Source of the DNA: a virus
Length of the DNA stretch: 28,212 nt
Virus record (IMG/VR): IMGVR_UViG_3300049617_000230
Span: 1 to 28,212 of that record
Reading direction: 5' to 3' (one strand)
The position numbers and the translations under genes were made by a program. Below, piece after piece: positions 11,528 through 19,303 of this stretch. The notes under the pieces were generated by a model, which searched no databases, was not told the DNA's origin, and was given only the letters and a program-made list of their open reading frames with translations. The first letter of the stretch is position 1, and the number at the start of each line of letters is the position of its first letter.

Positions 11528-11740
11528 ATGATTACCGCCGCAACTATTTCGGCCGGCCTCGCCCTGCTCACCGCTGCCGGTGGCTGGGTCTGGAGCTGGT
11601 GGAGCAATCGCTATTCGGCGAACAACACGCCGGCCATGCAGGCGGCGGCCGCGAACCAGAAGCAGGTTTCGGCCGACGACAAGGTGAAGGCCGATGTGGA
11701 GTCGGCGAACACGCCGGCGACTCAGGAGGACCTGCAATGA
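11528..11740 (+). CDS. Small single-pass membrane protein, lysis cluster
   Basis: A 70-residue protein with one N-terminal membrane helix (ATISAGLALLTAAGGWVWSWW) and a polar, Ala/Gln/Lys-rich tail that is likely helical (MQAAAANQKQVSADDKVKAD). Small phage proteins of this shape in lysis regions are often holins or inner-membrane spanin subunits; this one is short for a spanin. Its end overlaps the start of the following lipoprotein gene, with an AGGAGGA ribosome-binding site (11724-11730) inside its coding region. Confidence 0.75.
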   Translation: MITAATISAGLALLTAAGGWVWSWWSNRYSANNTPAMQAAAANQKQVSADDKVKADVESANTPATQEDLQ

Positions 11741-12216
11741 CGCCCACCCGCTTTGGCGCCCTGCTTCTGTGTCTGGCGCTCGCGGGCTGCGTGGGCACCC
11801 GGACGCCGAACCTTGCGCGCTCTTCCGTCAACGATCCCGACGCGACCACGCCCCAGCAGTATCCGCAGAATAACAGCGGCTTTTTGGGCTACCACGACGA
11901 TCGCGCCTGGCTGACGCCCGACGGGAAGAGCGAGGTCGGCGGCGCGGCGATCCAGGGCGTCGTCTTCGGCGTGATCACGCCGGCCAAGCGCGCCGAGTAC
12001 AACGTCCTGATCTACCAGCACGCCGTCCGGTTCTTCGCGCAGTACGCCGTGGCGCTGCACGCGGACGACGGGCTGGCGCCCTGGGCGGATGCATACGGCA
12101 ACGCGCTCTGGCGGATGGATACCGCGCATGTGACCTACCTGGGCTGGCTCGAAAAATATCGCCGCAACCCGAATCAATTCCCGGTCGATTCACTGCTGCA
12201 GAAGGCGGGGCTATGA
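11737..12216 (+). CDS. Predicted phage lipoprotein, lysis cluster
   Basis: Start at the ATG at 11737, with AGGAGGA six bases ahead and a 4-nt overlap with the previous stop; a longer frame from 11599 is rejected. The 159-residue product has a signal peptide (MTPTRFGALLLCLALAGC) with lipobox LAGC and lipidation at Cys18. The mature part has YHDDRAWLTPDGKSEVGG near the start, then helical YNVLIYQHAVRFFAQYAVAL, and ends in a Trp/Tyr-rich region (WADAYGNALW, YLGWLEKYRR). It is much larger than Rz1-type outer-membrane spanins. It probably sits in the outer membrane or periplasm; a role in lysis or exclusion is inferred from the neighbours. Confidence 0.8.
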   Translation: MTPTRFGALLLCLALAGCVGTRTPNLARSSVNDPDATTPQQYPQNNSGFLGYHDDRAWLTPDGKSEVGGAAIQGVVFGVITPAKRAEYNVLIYQHAVRFFAQYAVALHADDGLAPWADAYGNALWRMDTAHVTYLGWLEKYRRNPNQFPVDSLLQKAGL

Positions 12217-12446
12217 AGTGGGGGCTTTTCAGATGTGCGTTCCTTGCGTCCTTCGTGGCTGCCACGATCTGGGCTTTCGTCTATCCGCGCGAGACGCCCG
12301 CCCAGGCCCGGATCGATCGGCTGGAAGAGACAATCTCCAGCGTTAATTCCGACATCACTTTTCGCCAGGCCGGCATCGACGAGGACCGCGAGCAGTTGCA
12401 CCAGGCGGAGATCGAGCTCGACGAGATCAAGAAGGAGAACCCTTGA
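12213..12446 (+). CDS. Spanin-like membrane protein (TM plus coiled coil)
   Basis: A 77-residue protein: one N-terminal membrane helix (GLFRCAFLASFVAATIWAFV), then a Glu/Asp/Lys-rich coiled coil to the end (RIDRLEETISSVNSDI, then EQLHQAEIELDEIKKE). This is the layout of a short inner-membrane spanin (Rz type), whose periplasmic coil joins an outer-membrane lipoprotein; the preceding gene codes for a lipoprotein and overlaps it by ATGA. It could equally be a small membrane anchor of another kind. The stop overlaps the TTG start of the glycosyltransferase gene. Confidence 0.75.
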   Translation: MKWGLFRCAFLASFVAATIWAFVYPRETPAQARIDRLEETISSVNSDITFRQAGIDEDREQLHQAEIELDEIKKENP

Positions 12447-13450
12447 GCCTGCCCGCCGCCCACGCGCCGTTTTCGGTCCCGCCGATCCAGCCGCACCCGG
12501 ACAAGCTCTACGTGGTGACGGTGATCTTCAGTCCGCGCCGCTACCAGGCCCGCTACCGTCTTTACCGCACGTTCGAGAAGATGGTGGCCGACGGCGGGGC
12601 GCAGCTGCTCACGGTCGAGATCGCCCTGGGCGATCGGCCCTTCGAGGTCACCTCGGCGGCCAATCCCTGGAACATCCAGCTGCGCACCAGGTCGGATCTT
12701 TGGCACAAGGAACGGGCGCTCAACCTGGGCATCCAGCGCCTTTGCCAGATGGTCCCGGAGGCGAAGTTCATCGCCTGGATCGATGCCGACGTCACCTTCA
12801 CGCGGTCGGACTGGGCGCAGGAAACGATGCAGCTGCTGGAGCATTACCCGGTGGTGCAGATGTTCGGCGAGGCGACAAATCTGGATCCTAAGGAGCATGC
12901 GCAGTGGACCTGCAAATCGGCCTTCCGAGAGTTCGTGGAGACGCGGGCCATCTCGCCCGATTTCTACGCCAACGGCACCGGCGGCCATCCCGGCCTGGCC
13001 TGGGCGGCGACGCGCGCGGCGCTCGACACGGTCGGCGGCCTGATGGATTTCTGCGTGTCGGGCAGCGCCGACACCTACATGGCGAACTCGCTGCGCGGCT
13101 ACTGGTCGAAGGGTGATTCCAACCACAAAACCATCACCGAGTTTTCGCCGCAGTTTGTCAACCTGGTCCGGATCTGGGCGAAGCGCGCCGAGGCGTTCGG
13201 GACGAACGTCGGCTACGTACCGGGCACGGTGTTCCACCACTGGCACGGCAACTCGTTCCAGCGCGGGCATGTGACGCGCTGGTACGCGATGCAGCGCCAC
13301 CAATTCGATCCGCACCGCGACATCGTGATGGAGACGAACGGGCTCTACCGCTTTGCCGGCAACAAGCCGCAGATGGAAATGGAGCTGCACGCCTCCATGA
13401 GCGGGCGCAACGAAGATTCCATCGACGTCTTTGGAGGAAGGAAGACGTGA
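12443..13450 (+). CDS. GT-A-type glycosyltransferase
   Basis: A 335-residue protein starting at TTG in a 4-nt overlap, with AAGGAG a few bases ahead. The opening LYVVTVIFSPRRYQARYRLY has the first strand of a GT-A fold. HKERALNLGIQRL at 88-100 is the usual helix before the acidic motif, and FIAWIDADVTFTRSDW carries Asp-Ala-Asp at 114-116 for metal and nucleotide-sugar binding. Then come NGTGGHPGLAWAATRAAL and a late histidine cluster (FHHWHGNSFQRGH). This fits a family-2-like transferase of the type I associate with phages, where F-x-P-x-x-Y-x-x-R-x-x-LY-x-x-F is conserved. There is no membrane segment, so it is probably cytosolic. Substrate and acceptor are unknown: phage DNA, virion protein or host surface sugar are all possible. 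Confidence 0.85.
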   Translation: MSLPAAHAPFSVPPIQPHPDKLYVVTVIFSPRRYQARYRLYRTFEKMVADGGAQLLTVEIALGDRPFEVTSAANPWNIQLRTRSDLWHKERALNLGIQRLCQMVPEAKFIAWIDADVTFTRSDWAQETMQLLEHYPVVQMFGEATNLDPKEHAQWTCKSAFREFVETRAISPDFYANGTGGHPGLAWAATRAALDTVGGLMDFCVSGSADTYMANSLRGYWSKGDSNHKTITEFSPQFVNLVRIWAKRAEAFGTNVGYVPGTVFHHWHGNSFQRGHVTRWYAMQRHQFDPHRDIVMETNGLYRFAGNKPQMEMELHASMSGRNEDSIDVFGGRKT

Positions 13451-13914
13451 CCTTTCCCGTCACCGGCAAGCAATCGTGCTTCGGCGGCCCGGACGATCAT
13501 GGCGTCGGGCTGACCGAAGGCCTGGCCTTGATCGAGCTCGAAGATCTCGTGCACTGGTGGTTCCGGCACCTCTTCCTGCGCGTTTTGCCGATCGGGATGG
13601 GCGTGGCCCGCAGCCTCAATCCCGACGCGTTCTACTGCGCGATGCGGTGGGACTACACGCAATATCCGCGCGAGGTCCTGCGCCGGTCCTATCTCAAGGT
13701 CAGCTCCAAGACGGCGACCATTTTTTGCCGCCCGGTCGATTTCGGCCCCGGGGACGGCACGATTATCGACGGACAATCGACGCCGGACACCGGCCGTATT
13801 CTGGACTTGTCGCCAGGCGGCCAGGAAGCGCTCGGGCTGCAGACCGACGACATCGTCACCTGCGATGGATTGATCCTGCCCGTTTCCTCGTTCCCGACGG
13901 GAGGGCCATCATAA
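13447..13914 (+). CDS. Double-psi beta-barrel (RlpA/barwin-like) protein, possible endolysin
   Basis: A 155-residue protein starting at GTG (GTGA overlap, good purine-rich ribosome-binding site). Its order VTGKQSCFGGPDDHG, GVGLTEGLALIE, VSSKTATIFCRPVDFGPGDG, IIDGQSTPDTGRILDLSPGG, QEALGLQTDDIVTC follows the double-psi beta-barrel of RlpA-type lytic transglycosylases, in which an Asp in a P-x-D-x-GP segment (here Asp98) and the R-x-x-DLS-x-x-x-x-x-x-L segment form the active site. No other muramidase, amidase or peptidase is found in the lysis cluster, so it is the best endolysin candidate. It has no signal peptide, so it would need a holin. Catalytic activity is inferred from pattern, not shown. 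Confidence 0.65.
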   Translation: MTFPVTGKQSCFGGPDDHGVGLTEGLALIELEDLVHWWFRHLFLRVLPIGMGVARSLNPDAFYCAMRWDYTQYPREVLRRSYLKVSSKTATIFCRPVDFGPGDGTIIDGQSTPDTGRILDLSPGGQEALGLQTDDIVTCDGLILPVSSFPTGGPS

Positions 13915-14069
13915 AAACCTTTTTGGCCGCGCCTGCCGGCCGGACCAGCGAGAGCGTGTGCAAAGCGCCTGTCGGCGTGCGGGCTTTTTGGGTCGAAGAC
14001 AGTCCGGGCGCGGCCGCCGTCCACCGTCAAGCGATTGCCATCGCAGCGGCCGGAAAGGAGACCGTCTGA
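13911..14069 (+). CDS. Small uncertain ORF between lysis and packaging genes
   Basis: An open frame ends in a TGA that overlaps the next ATG (TGATG, 14067-14071). Two starts are possible: TTG at 13923 (48 residues), or an ATA at 13911 that overlaps the preceding TAA and lies five bases behind GGAGGG. The second mirrors the overlap style of the operon but needs a very rare start codon. The product would be small and Ala-rich, with FWVEDSPGAAAVHRQAIAIA; nothing is recognised. Without it, 154 bases would have no gene. Confidence 0.4.
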   Translation: MKTFLAAPAGRTSESVCKAPVGVRAFWVEDSPGAAAVHRQAIAIAAAGKETV

Positions 14070-14398
14070 TGGTCTTTGCGCAAGAAATCCACATCGCGGC
14101 CGGCTTCGATAACTGGCTGGAGAACGCGATCGCGGCCCTGGCGATTGTGGCGCTGCTCATTCATGTCGCGAAGCTGTTGATGCCCAAGCCGGCGATGGAA
14201 AAGCAGCTGGAGATGTTGCAGGACGCGCTCCTGGCGCGGCTGGCGCAGATGGACCAGGACATGATCAAGCGGATGGTCGATCTCCGGGCGCATATCGACC
14301 TTGAAGTCTTCCGGATTCACGAGCGAGTCGATTCGCACGGTCGCGAGCTGTTCCATTTGAAGGGCCGCGTCGACGGCTGGCGGGAGCACATGCGATGA
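14069..14398 (+). CDS. Small membrane-anchored coiled-coil protein (Mu gp25 / DUF2730-like)
   Basis: Start at the ATG at 14069, coupled to the previous stop and preceded by AAAGGAG. The 109-residue product has a membrane helix at about 20-40 (ENAIAALAIVALLIHVAKLL) and then a long heptad-type helix (KQLEMLQDALLARLAQMDQD, HIDLEVFRIHERVDSHGREL). Mu has a protein of this build, DUF2730, in the same place ahead of the small terminase gene; its role is not known to me. The assignment is by layout and position. Confidence 0.7.
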   Translation: MVFAQEIHIAAGFDNWLENAIAALAIVALLIHVAKLLMPKPAMEKQLEMLQDALLARLAQMDQDMIKRMVDLRAHIDLEVFRIHERVDSHGRELFHLKGRVDGWREHMR

Positions 14399-14634
14399 AC
14401 CTGCGCAAGGCGATTATGCACGCGATGGCCTCCTACCCGGAGTTCTATCTGATCGATCCCGAGGTGCTCTTCATCGAGGCGACCAACAAGGCGGCCAACG
14501 TCTTCAGCTTCGCGGAAATGACGCATGAGCTGAACCAGATGGAGAAGGAAAAGCTCTGCCTGAGCCAACGAGAATACAACACCTTGAAGTGGCGGCTGAC
14601 CGGCGCCGGTCGCGCCTGGCTGAGGGGAGCATGA
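14395..14634 (+). CDS. Small Mu gp26-position protein, possible winged helix
   Basis: A 79-residue protein beginning in an ATGA overlap. It contains LRKAIMHAMASYPEFYLIDP, FSFAEMTHELNQMEKEKL and a C-terminal LKWRLTGAGRAWL, which loosely fit a winged helix like the small proteins found before the terminase genes in Mu-like phages (VpaChn25_0724 type). That match is weak. It ends exactly where the small terminase gene starts (TGA followed by ATG). Confidence 0.65.
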   Translation: MNLRKAIMHAMASYPEFYLIDPEVLFIEATNKAANVFSFAEMTHELNQMEKEKLCLSQREYNTLKWRLTGAGRAWLRGA

Positions 14635-15171
14635 ATGCGCAAGCCCCGCAGCGATTCCAAGCTGGATCATTTGCCCGACGAGCAAGCGCTTCAGATCGTG
14701 AAGTGGCTGATGGGCGGAATGTCGTACGAGAAGTGTCTCCTTCTGCTCGAAAAGGCTCCGTTCTACATCGAGACCAGCACGCGCGCCTTAAGCGAGTTCT
14801 ACCAGCACTACTGCTCGCTTGCGTTGCTGGAGCGTCGGCAGCGTGCCGCCAAGCTGGCGATGGGTGTGCGCAAGGAAATGGAGAGCAATCCAGCGGACTT
14901 CGATGCGGCGACGATCGAGCTGCTCAGCCGCTGGTCGTTCGAACTGGCGAGCGCGCGGGATCTCAACGTCAAGGACGTGAAGTCGATTATGACGCTGCTT
15001 TTGAAGCGTCAGGACCAGGACCTGAAGGGCAAGCAGGTCGATGTATCTGTCCGCAAGTTGGAGCTGATGGAGAAGCGCGAGGAGAAAATAAAGACCGTCA
15101 ACAACGACGCGAAGCTGTCTCCGGAAGAGAAGAAGGCGCGGATCAATCAGATCTTTGGGAAGGCGGCATGA
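14635..15171 (+). CDS. Small terminase subunit (Mu gp27 / DUF3486-like)
   Basis: A 178-residue basic protein. It opens RKPRSDSKLDHLPDEQALQI, close to the R-x-S-x-x-x-LP-x-x form of gp27-type proteins, then a helix-turn-helix-like KWLMGGMSYEKCLLLLEKA, long helices (LLERRQRAAKLAMGVRKEME) and a charged C-terminal coil (KLELMEKREEKIKTV). These proteins recognise the phage end for headful packaging and hand DNA to the large subunit, which follows with a 4-nt overlap (15168-15171). Confidence 0.85.
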   Translation: MRKPRSDSKLDHLPDEQALQIVKWLMGGMSYEKCLLLLEKAPFYIETSTRALSEFYQHYCSLALLERRQRAAKLAMGVRKEMESNPADFDAATIELLSRWSFELASARDLNVKDVKSIMTLLLKRQDQDLKGKQVDVSVRKLELMEKREEKIKTVNNDAKLSPEEKKARINQIFGKAA

Positions 15172-16574
15172 CGGTTTCGTCTCCGGTTTCTCCGCGCGAC
15201 ATGTTGCTGGACTACCAGCGCAGGTACGCCGACGACGAGTCGCGCTTCAAGGCTTGGTTGGCGGCGCGCCAGATCGGCAAGGACTTCACCGAGGGCGAGG
15301 AGATTGCGCGCGACTCGATGGTGACGCCAAAGAATACCTGGCTGATCGCCTCGCCCTCCGAGCGCCAGAGTCTCGAGTCGCTCGACAAGGTCAAGCAGTG
15401 GACCGAGGCATATCAGCTGGCGATCGAGGATTACCGGGAAGAGCGCGATACGCCCGGCGCGTTGATCAAATCGGCGACGATCACCTACGGCAACGACAGC
15501 CGTGTCATTGCCGTTCCGGGTCGCCCCGAGACGGTGCGCGGTTTTTCCGCGAACGTGTTCATGACTGAGTTTGCGTTTTTCGAGGATGCGGCCGCGACCT
15601 GGAAGGCGGTACTGCCCTCCATTACCAATCCGTTGCGGGGCGGGCTAAAAAAGGCGCGCATCGCGAGCTCCGCCAACGGCAAGAGCGGCCGGGGGGCGAA
15701 GTTTTACGAGATCCTCGACAAAAACTTTTTTAACGTGCCGCCCGGCACCAAGCCGGTCTGGAGCTGCCACGCCACGAATATTTATGACGCCGTCGCCGGC
15801 GGTCTCGAAGTCGACATCGAGGAGCTGAAAGCTGCGCTCGACGACCCCCTGGCATTCGCCCAGGAGGAAATGAACGAGTTCCTCGACGGCTCGAACATTC
15901 TGCTCCCGTACGATCTGATCCAGCTCGCGGAGAGCTTCGACGCCAACGAGGTCATTGATCACGAGTTTTTCCTGAAGGGTTTTCACAATCCGATTTATTG
16001 CGGCATCGATTTCGGCCGCACGAGCGACCCGACCGTCTGTTGGACGCTAGAGCAGATTGGAGACATCCTTTGGACGCGGGAAGTGCTGGTCCTGGAGAAC
16101 ACCTCCACGCCACTGCAGAATGAGATCCTCAAGTCGCGGATCCGCGCCTCGTCCTTGACCTGCGTCGACTACACCGGGCCCGGTATCGGCTTCGGCGATT
16201 ATGCCGTCCGCGATTTCGGCGAGCACAAGCCGGAGGGCCACACCTTCGGCAAGGTCGAGCTCTGCACCTTCACCAAAAAGTTCAAGCGGCAGATCTTCCC
16301 CAACCTGCGCCGCAAGTTCGAGGCGCCGACCAAGCTTCGCATCCCCAGCTCGGTTGCCGTGCGGGAGGACCTGCACGCGATGGAGCAGATCATCAGCAAC
16401 GGCGAATATGATTATTGGGCGCCCCGCACCCGGGACGGCCACAGCGACCGGTGCACGGCGCTGGCTCTGGCGATCCGCGCGGCCGGCGACCTGGCACCCT
16501 TCGCGTATCAGTCGCTCAAACTGCAGCGCGGCGCGCTCAAGAAAAAGCGCTTTGGTCAACGGAGGCTGGCGTGA
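15168..16574 (+). CDS. Large terminase subunit (Mu gp28-like)
   Basis: Start at the ATG at 15168 overlapping the small-subunit stop; 468 residues. The ATPase part begins near 28 with FKAWLAARQIGKDF, a Walker A variant (RQIGKD at 34-39, Asp where Ser or Thr is common). Walker B is FMTEFAF with Glu134, where Thr133 stands at the place of the more usual Asp. The RNase H-like nuclease follows with three acids: Asp281 (GIDFGRTSDPTV), Asp334 (CVDYTGPGIG) and Asp427 (DGHSDRCTALALA). It pumps DNA into the prohead and cuts it when full. A longer frame from 14589 is rejected because it would read through the small subunit. The stop overlaps the portal GTG. Confidence 0.93.
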   Translation: MTVSSPVSPRDMLLDYQRRYADDESRFKAWLAARQIGKDFTEGEEIARDSMVTPKNTWLIASPSERQSLESLDKVKQWTEAYQLAIEDYREERDTPGALIKSATITYGNDSRVIAVPGRPETVRGFSANVFMTEFAFFEDAAATWKAVLPSITNPLRGGLKKARIASSANGKSGRGAKFYEILDKNFFNVPPGTKPVWSCHATNIYDAVAGGLEVDIEELKAALDDPLAFAQEEMNEFLDGSNILLPYDLIQLAESFDANEVIDHEFFLKGFHNPIYCGIDFGRTSDPTVCWTLEQIGDILWTREVLVLENTSTPLQNEILKSRIRASSLTCVDYTGPGIGFGDYAVRDFGEHKPEGHTFGKVELCTFTKKFKRQIFPNLRRKFEAPTKLRIPSSVAVREDLHAMEQIISNGEYDYWAPRTRDGHSDRCTALALAIRAAGDLAPFAYQSLKLQRGALKKKRFGQRRLA

Positions 16575-18175
16575 AGAAGGCCAAGCCCAAGGTCAAGGCT
16601 GCCGCGCCGGTTCCGGCGCCGGAGAAGACAGTTTCCGATGTGCCGGCCGCGCGGGTGCAGATGTACCTGCGTTCGCGCTTCAACCCCATCCGCAACCTTT
16701 CGCCCGAGCTGCTCAGCCATTATCTGGACCGGCTCAAGATCGGCTGGCTGCGCGAGATCACGCTGATCTGGGACGCGATCCAGGAAAGGGACGACAAGGT
16801 CAGCCTGGTCTCCGCTTTACGGCGCAAGGCGGTCGCTCGGTTCGATTATCAGATCGAGGTGATCGACGACCTGGCGGACTCGGACAAGGCGACGGCGGCC
16901 GAGCATAAGGCGGCCCTGGAATACTTTTACAGCCACCTTTCCACGACCAGCGCGATCGACGAGAACGAACAGGGCGGCGTGAAGCTGCTGATCAAGCAGA
17001 TGATGGATGCGGTCGGGAAAAAGTACTCCGTCCATGAAATCGTCTGGCAGCCCCAAGCCGACGGATCGCTGACCGCGCAGATGCGCTGGGTGCCGATCTG
17101 GTTCTTCGAAAATACCACCGGAAAGCTGCGCTATATCCCGACCGAGGGCGAAGCCTACGGCCTGGACCTGGAAGAGGGCGGGTGGATGGTGACGGTCGGC
17201 GACGGCCTGATGATCGCGACCTGCATCGCCTACATGTTCAAGACGCTGCCCTTGCGCGACTGGGTGACCTACTGCGAACGCAACGGCATGCCGGCTTTCC
17301 TGGGCAAGACCAACGCCTCGCAAAACTCGCCGCAGTGGACCGCGATGGTCGCGGCGGTGGAATCGATCGCGGCCGATTACGCGGCGGTGATGAACACTTC
17401 GGAATCGATCGAGGCGCTGGACCTGAAAGGTTCCCAGGCAAATCTGCCCTACGAACCGCTGGTCCAGCTGATCAACGCGGCGATCGCCTCGCTCTGGCGC
17501 GGGGGTGACCTTTCCACGCAATCCAGCGGCAAGCAGTCCCAGGGGCGCGGATCCAACCGGCAGGAGGACGAGGCGGAGATCATCCTGGACGACGACGTCG
17601 AGATGATCAGCGAGACGCTGCGGATGAACGTCGACCGTTACGTCATCCAGAACCAATTTGGCGACGACCAGCCGCTGGCGCGCTTCACCATCATTCGGCC
17701 GCCGAAGGAGGCGACCGCGCAGGATCTCGCCGTCGACCAGTTCCTGATCGGGTCGAGCGCTCCCCTGGGCGTGGACGACGCCTACAAGCGTTACGGCCGG
17801 GTCGCACCGAGGCCGGGCGAGGCCCTCCTGGTCGCGCCGCAGCAACCGGAGCAGATCCCGCAAGGCCTGGCGAACATCAAAGCTGTCGGGATTGTTCATG
17901 ATGCTGGCGAGGCCGAGATGGCCAGGTTGATTGTCAATTCCAAGCCGGAGATCGCCGCCGGCCTCGCCCTGACGCTGCAGCCGATGGCGGAGCACTACCG
18001 CCGCGCGCTCGATGTCCCGGACGACCAGCTGGCCGGCTCGATCGACCGGTTCAGGGCATCGCTGCCGGCGTTGCTTAAGGAAATGAACGTCAAGCCGGAG
18101 ATCGTCCCGCAGCTCTCCAGCACTATCGCCACCGCCCTTTTGGGCGAAGTCACCCAGAAAGCACCCGCCAAATGA
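16571..18175 (+). CDS. Portal protein (Mu gp29 / DUF935-like)
   Basis: Start at the GTG at 16571, overlapping the terminase stop, with GGAGG five bases ahead; 534 residues. A Lys/Ala/Pro-rich tail precedes the portal core: DRLKIGWLREITLIWDAIQE, DDKVSLVSALRRKAVAR, KYSVHEIVWQPQADG, RWVPIWFFENTTG, and LPLRDWVTYCERNGMPAFLG, the last a strong mark of the DUF935 family. MNTSESIEALDLKGSQ and LINAAIASLWRGGDLS follow. It forms the ring at one vertex through which DNA passes. Leu433-Ala-Asn near the C-terminus is one of the Leu-Ala-Asn sites discussed separately. Its end overlaps the protease gene by 4 nt. Confidence 0.93.
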   Translation: MKKAKPKVKAAAPVPAPEKTVSDVPAARVQMYLRSRFNPIRNLSPELLSHYLDRLKIGWLREITLIWDAIQERDDKVSLVSALRRKAVARFDYQIEVIDDLADSDKATAAEHKAALEYFYSHLSTTSAIDENEQGGVKLLIKQMMDAVGKKYSVHEIVWQPQADGSLTAQMRWVPIWFFENTTGKLRYIPTEGEAYGLDLEEGGWMVTVGDGLMIATCIAYMFKTLPLRDWVTYCERNGMPAFLGKTNASQNSPQWTAMVAAVESIAADYAAVMNTSESIEALDLKGSQANLPYEPLVQLINAAIASLWRGGDLSTQSSGKQSQGRGSNRQEDEAEIILDDDVEMISETLRMNVDRYVIQNQFGDDQPLARFTIIRPPKEATAQDLAVDQFLIGSSAPLGVDDAYKRYGRVAPRPGEALLVAPQQPEQIPQGLANIKAVGIVHDAGEAEMARLIVNSKPEIAAGLALTLQPMAEHYRRALDVPDDQLAGSIDRFRASLPALLKEMNVKPEIVPQLSSTIATALLGEVTQKAPAK

Positions 18176-19272
18176 AACCCGTTCCCATTCCTTTCCGCCG
18201 CCAGTTTATCGCCCTTCTCGCCAACCACGCAGACACCAATATCCGTGGCGCCTTCCTGCTCGCGAACGATTTTGCTCCGAGCGAAGACGGCTGGATCCAG
18301 TTGGTGCCCTACGGCGATTATCCGCATTCCGGGCCGCTCGGTGGCGATGGCAAGCCGCTGAAGAAAAACGGTAAGGTGCTTTATCCCGTCGGCGTGGTGC
18401 AGCGCCTCGACAACGAGGCCGCGAAGGTCCTGGTCGACCAGTTCAACAGCGTGGCGGCCAAGCTGGCCCGCGCGTTCGTCGGGCTGCCCTGGTACATCGG
18501 CCATCCCGATCTGGATCCGGTCAAGTATCCCGATTCGAAGAGCTACGGCTGGATCAAGGACCTGGCCAATCGGGACGACGGCCTCTACGCCAAGGTGGAT
18601 TGGAACCCGGGCGGCAAGGAGCTGATCGAAGGCAAGTCGTTCAAGCTCTTCTCACCCTTCTTCAGCCGGGGCGAGGACACCGGCGAAAAGCTGCCCAACG
18701 GCCGGAACGTCATCCGCCCCACGCTACTCAAGAGCGTCGGCTTCACGAACAATCCGAATATCGACGTCATCCCCCTGGCCAACGCGGCCGACGGCGATGA
18801 CTTTTCGTCAACCGGCGAGGAAGCGGCCGCCGAGTTTCTGGTGGCCAACGCCATCGAGCGCGGCGTCTTGAATGAATCGGACCGCGCCGAGTGGATTTCC
18901 CATTTCGAGGAAGATTTTGTCAGCGCGCAATTCGTCCTGGCCAACGTCGGCAACAGCGAGGGCGCGAAGAAAGGCTGGATCACCCGGCGCGCGGCCATGG
19001 CGTCCAAGCCTGGTCCTTCCAAGGTGGCCGCCAAGGTCGCCGCGAAAACTGCTCGCCAAAAGGCAGCGCCGAAGAAGGCAGCTGCGGGCAAAGCGAAAGT
19101 GTCGACGGCAGCGCGCATAGCTGCTCGGGCAAAAACTCCCCCTCTGCCGCCGAAGACGGCCGCTTCACCGCCTCCGCTGCCCACCCGGGCCGCTCCGCCC
19201 CCGCTGCCCTCAACTCCCCGCGTGCCGCTCGCCGCGCGGGTGGCCTCGTGGATGGGGCGCAAAAACTCTTAG
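18172..19272 (+). CDS. Prohead protease (Mu I-like), with scaffold-type C-terminus
   Basis: A 366-residue protein. Residues about 20-200 fit the Mu I-like protease: GWIQLVPYGDYPHSGPL, GVVQRLDNEAAKVL, FVGLPWYIGHPDLDP with a likely catalytic His, SYGWIKDLANRDDGLYAKVD and KSFKLFSPFFSRGED. Residues 222-258 repeat a module also found in the next gene (LVANAIERGVLNESDRAEW). The C-terminus is low-complexity, first Lys/Ala-rich (KKAAAGKAKV), then Pro-rich (PPLPPKTAASPPPLPTR), as in disordered scaffold tails. Five Leu-Ala-Asn tripeptides occur. In Mu, I is cleaved and its C-terminal part is made separately as scaffold Z. No F-type head gene lies between portal and protease here. Confidence 0.88.
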   Translation: MKPVPIPFRRQFIALLANHADTNIRGAFLLANDFAPSEDGWIQLVPYGDYPHSGPLGGDGKPLKKNGKVLYPVGVVQRLDNEAAKVLVDQFNSVAAKLARAFVGLPWYIGHPDLDPVKYPDSKSYGWIKDLANRDDGLYAKVDWNPGGKELIEGKSFKLFSPFFSRGEDTGEKLPNGRNVIRPTLLKSVGFTNNPNIDVIPLANAADGDDFSSTGEEAAAEFLVANAIERGVLNESDRAEWISHFEEDFVSAQFVLANVGNSEGAKKGWITRRAAMASKPGPSKVAAKVAAKTARQKAAPKKAAAGKAKVSTAARIAARAKTPPLPPKTAASPPPLPTRAAPPPLPSTPRVPLAARVASWMGRKNS

Positions 19273-19303
19273 TCAGACAACCCCCAACGAACGGAAACCA
19301 AAA

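Noticed and set aside
11528-12446. A classical nested Rz/Rz1 spanin pair
   Set aside because: Lipoprotein and coiled-coil genes are present but side by side and in reverse order, and the lipoprotein is too large for Rz1; only spanin-like is claimed.
12281-13390. 369-codon minus-strand frame opposite the glycosyltransferase
   Set aside because: Antisense to a clear GT-A protein; His/Arg-rich shadow sequence.
14589-15167. Upstream extension of the large terminase frame
   Set aside because: It reads through the small terminase gene in another frame; the ATG at 15168 sits in a 4-nt overlap with that gene.
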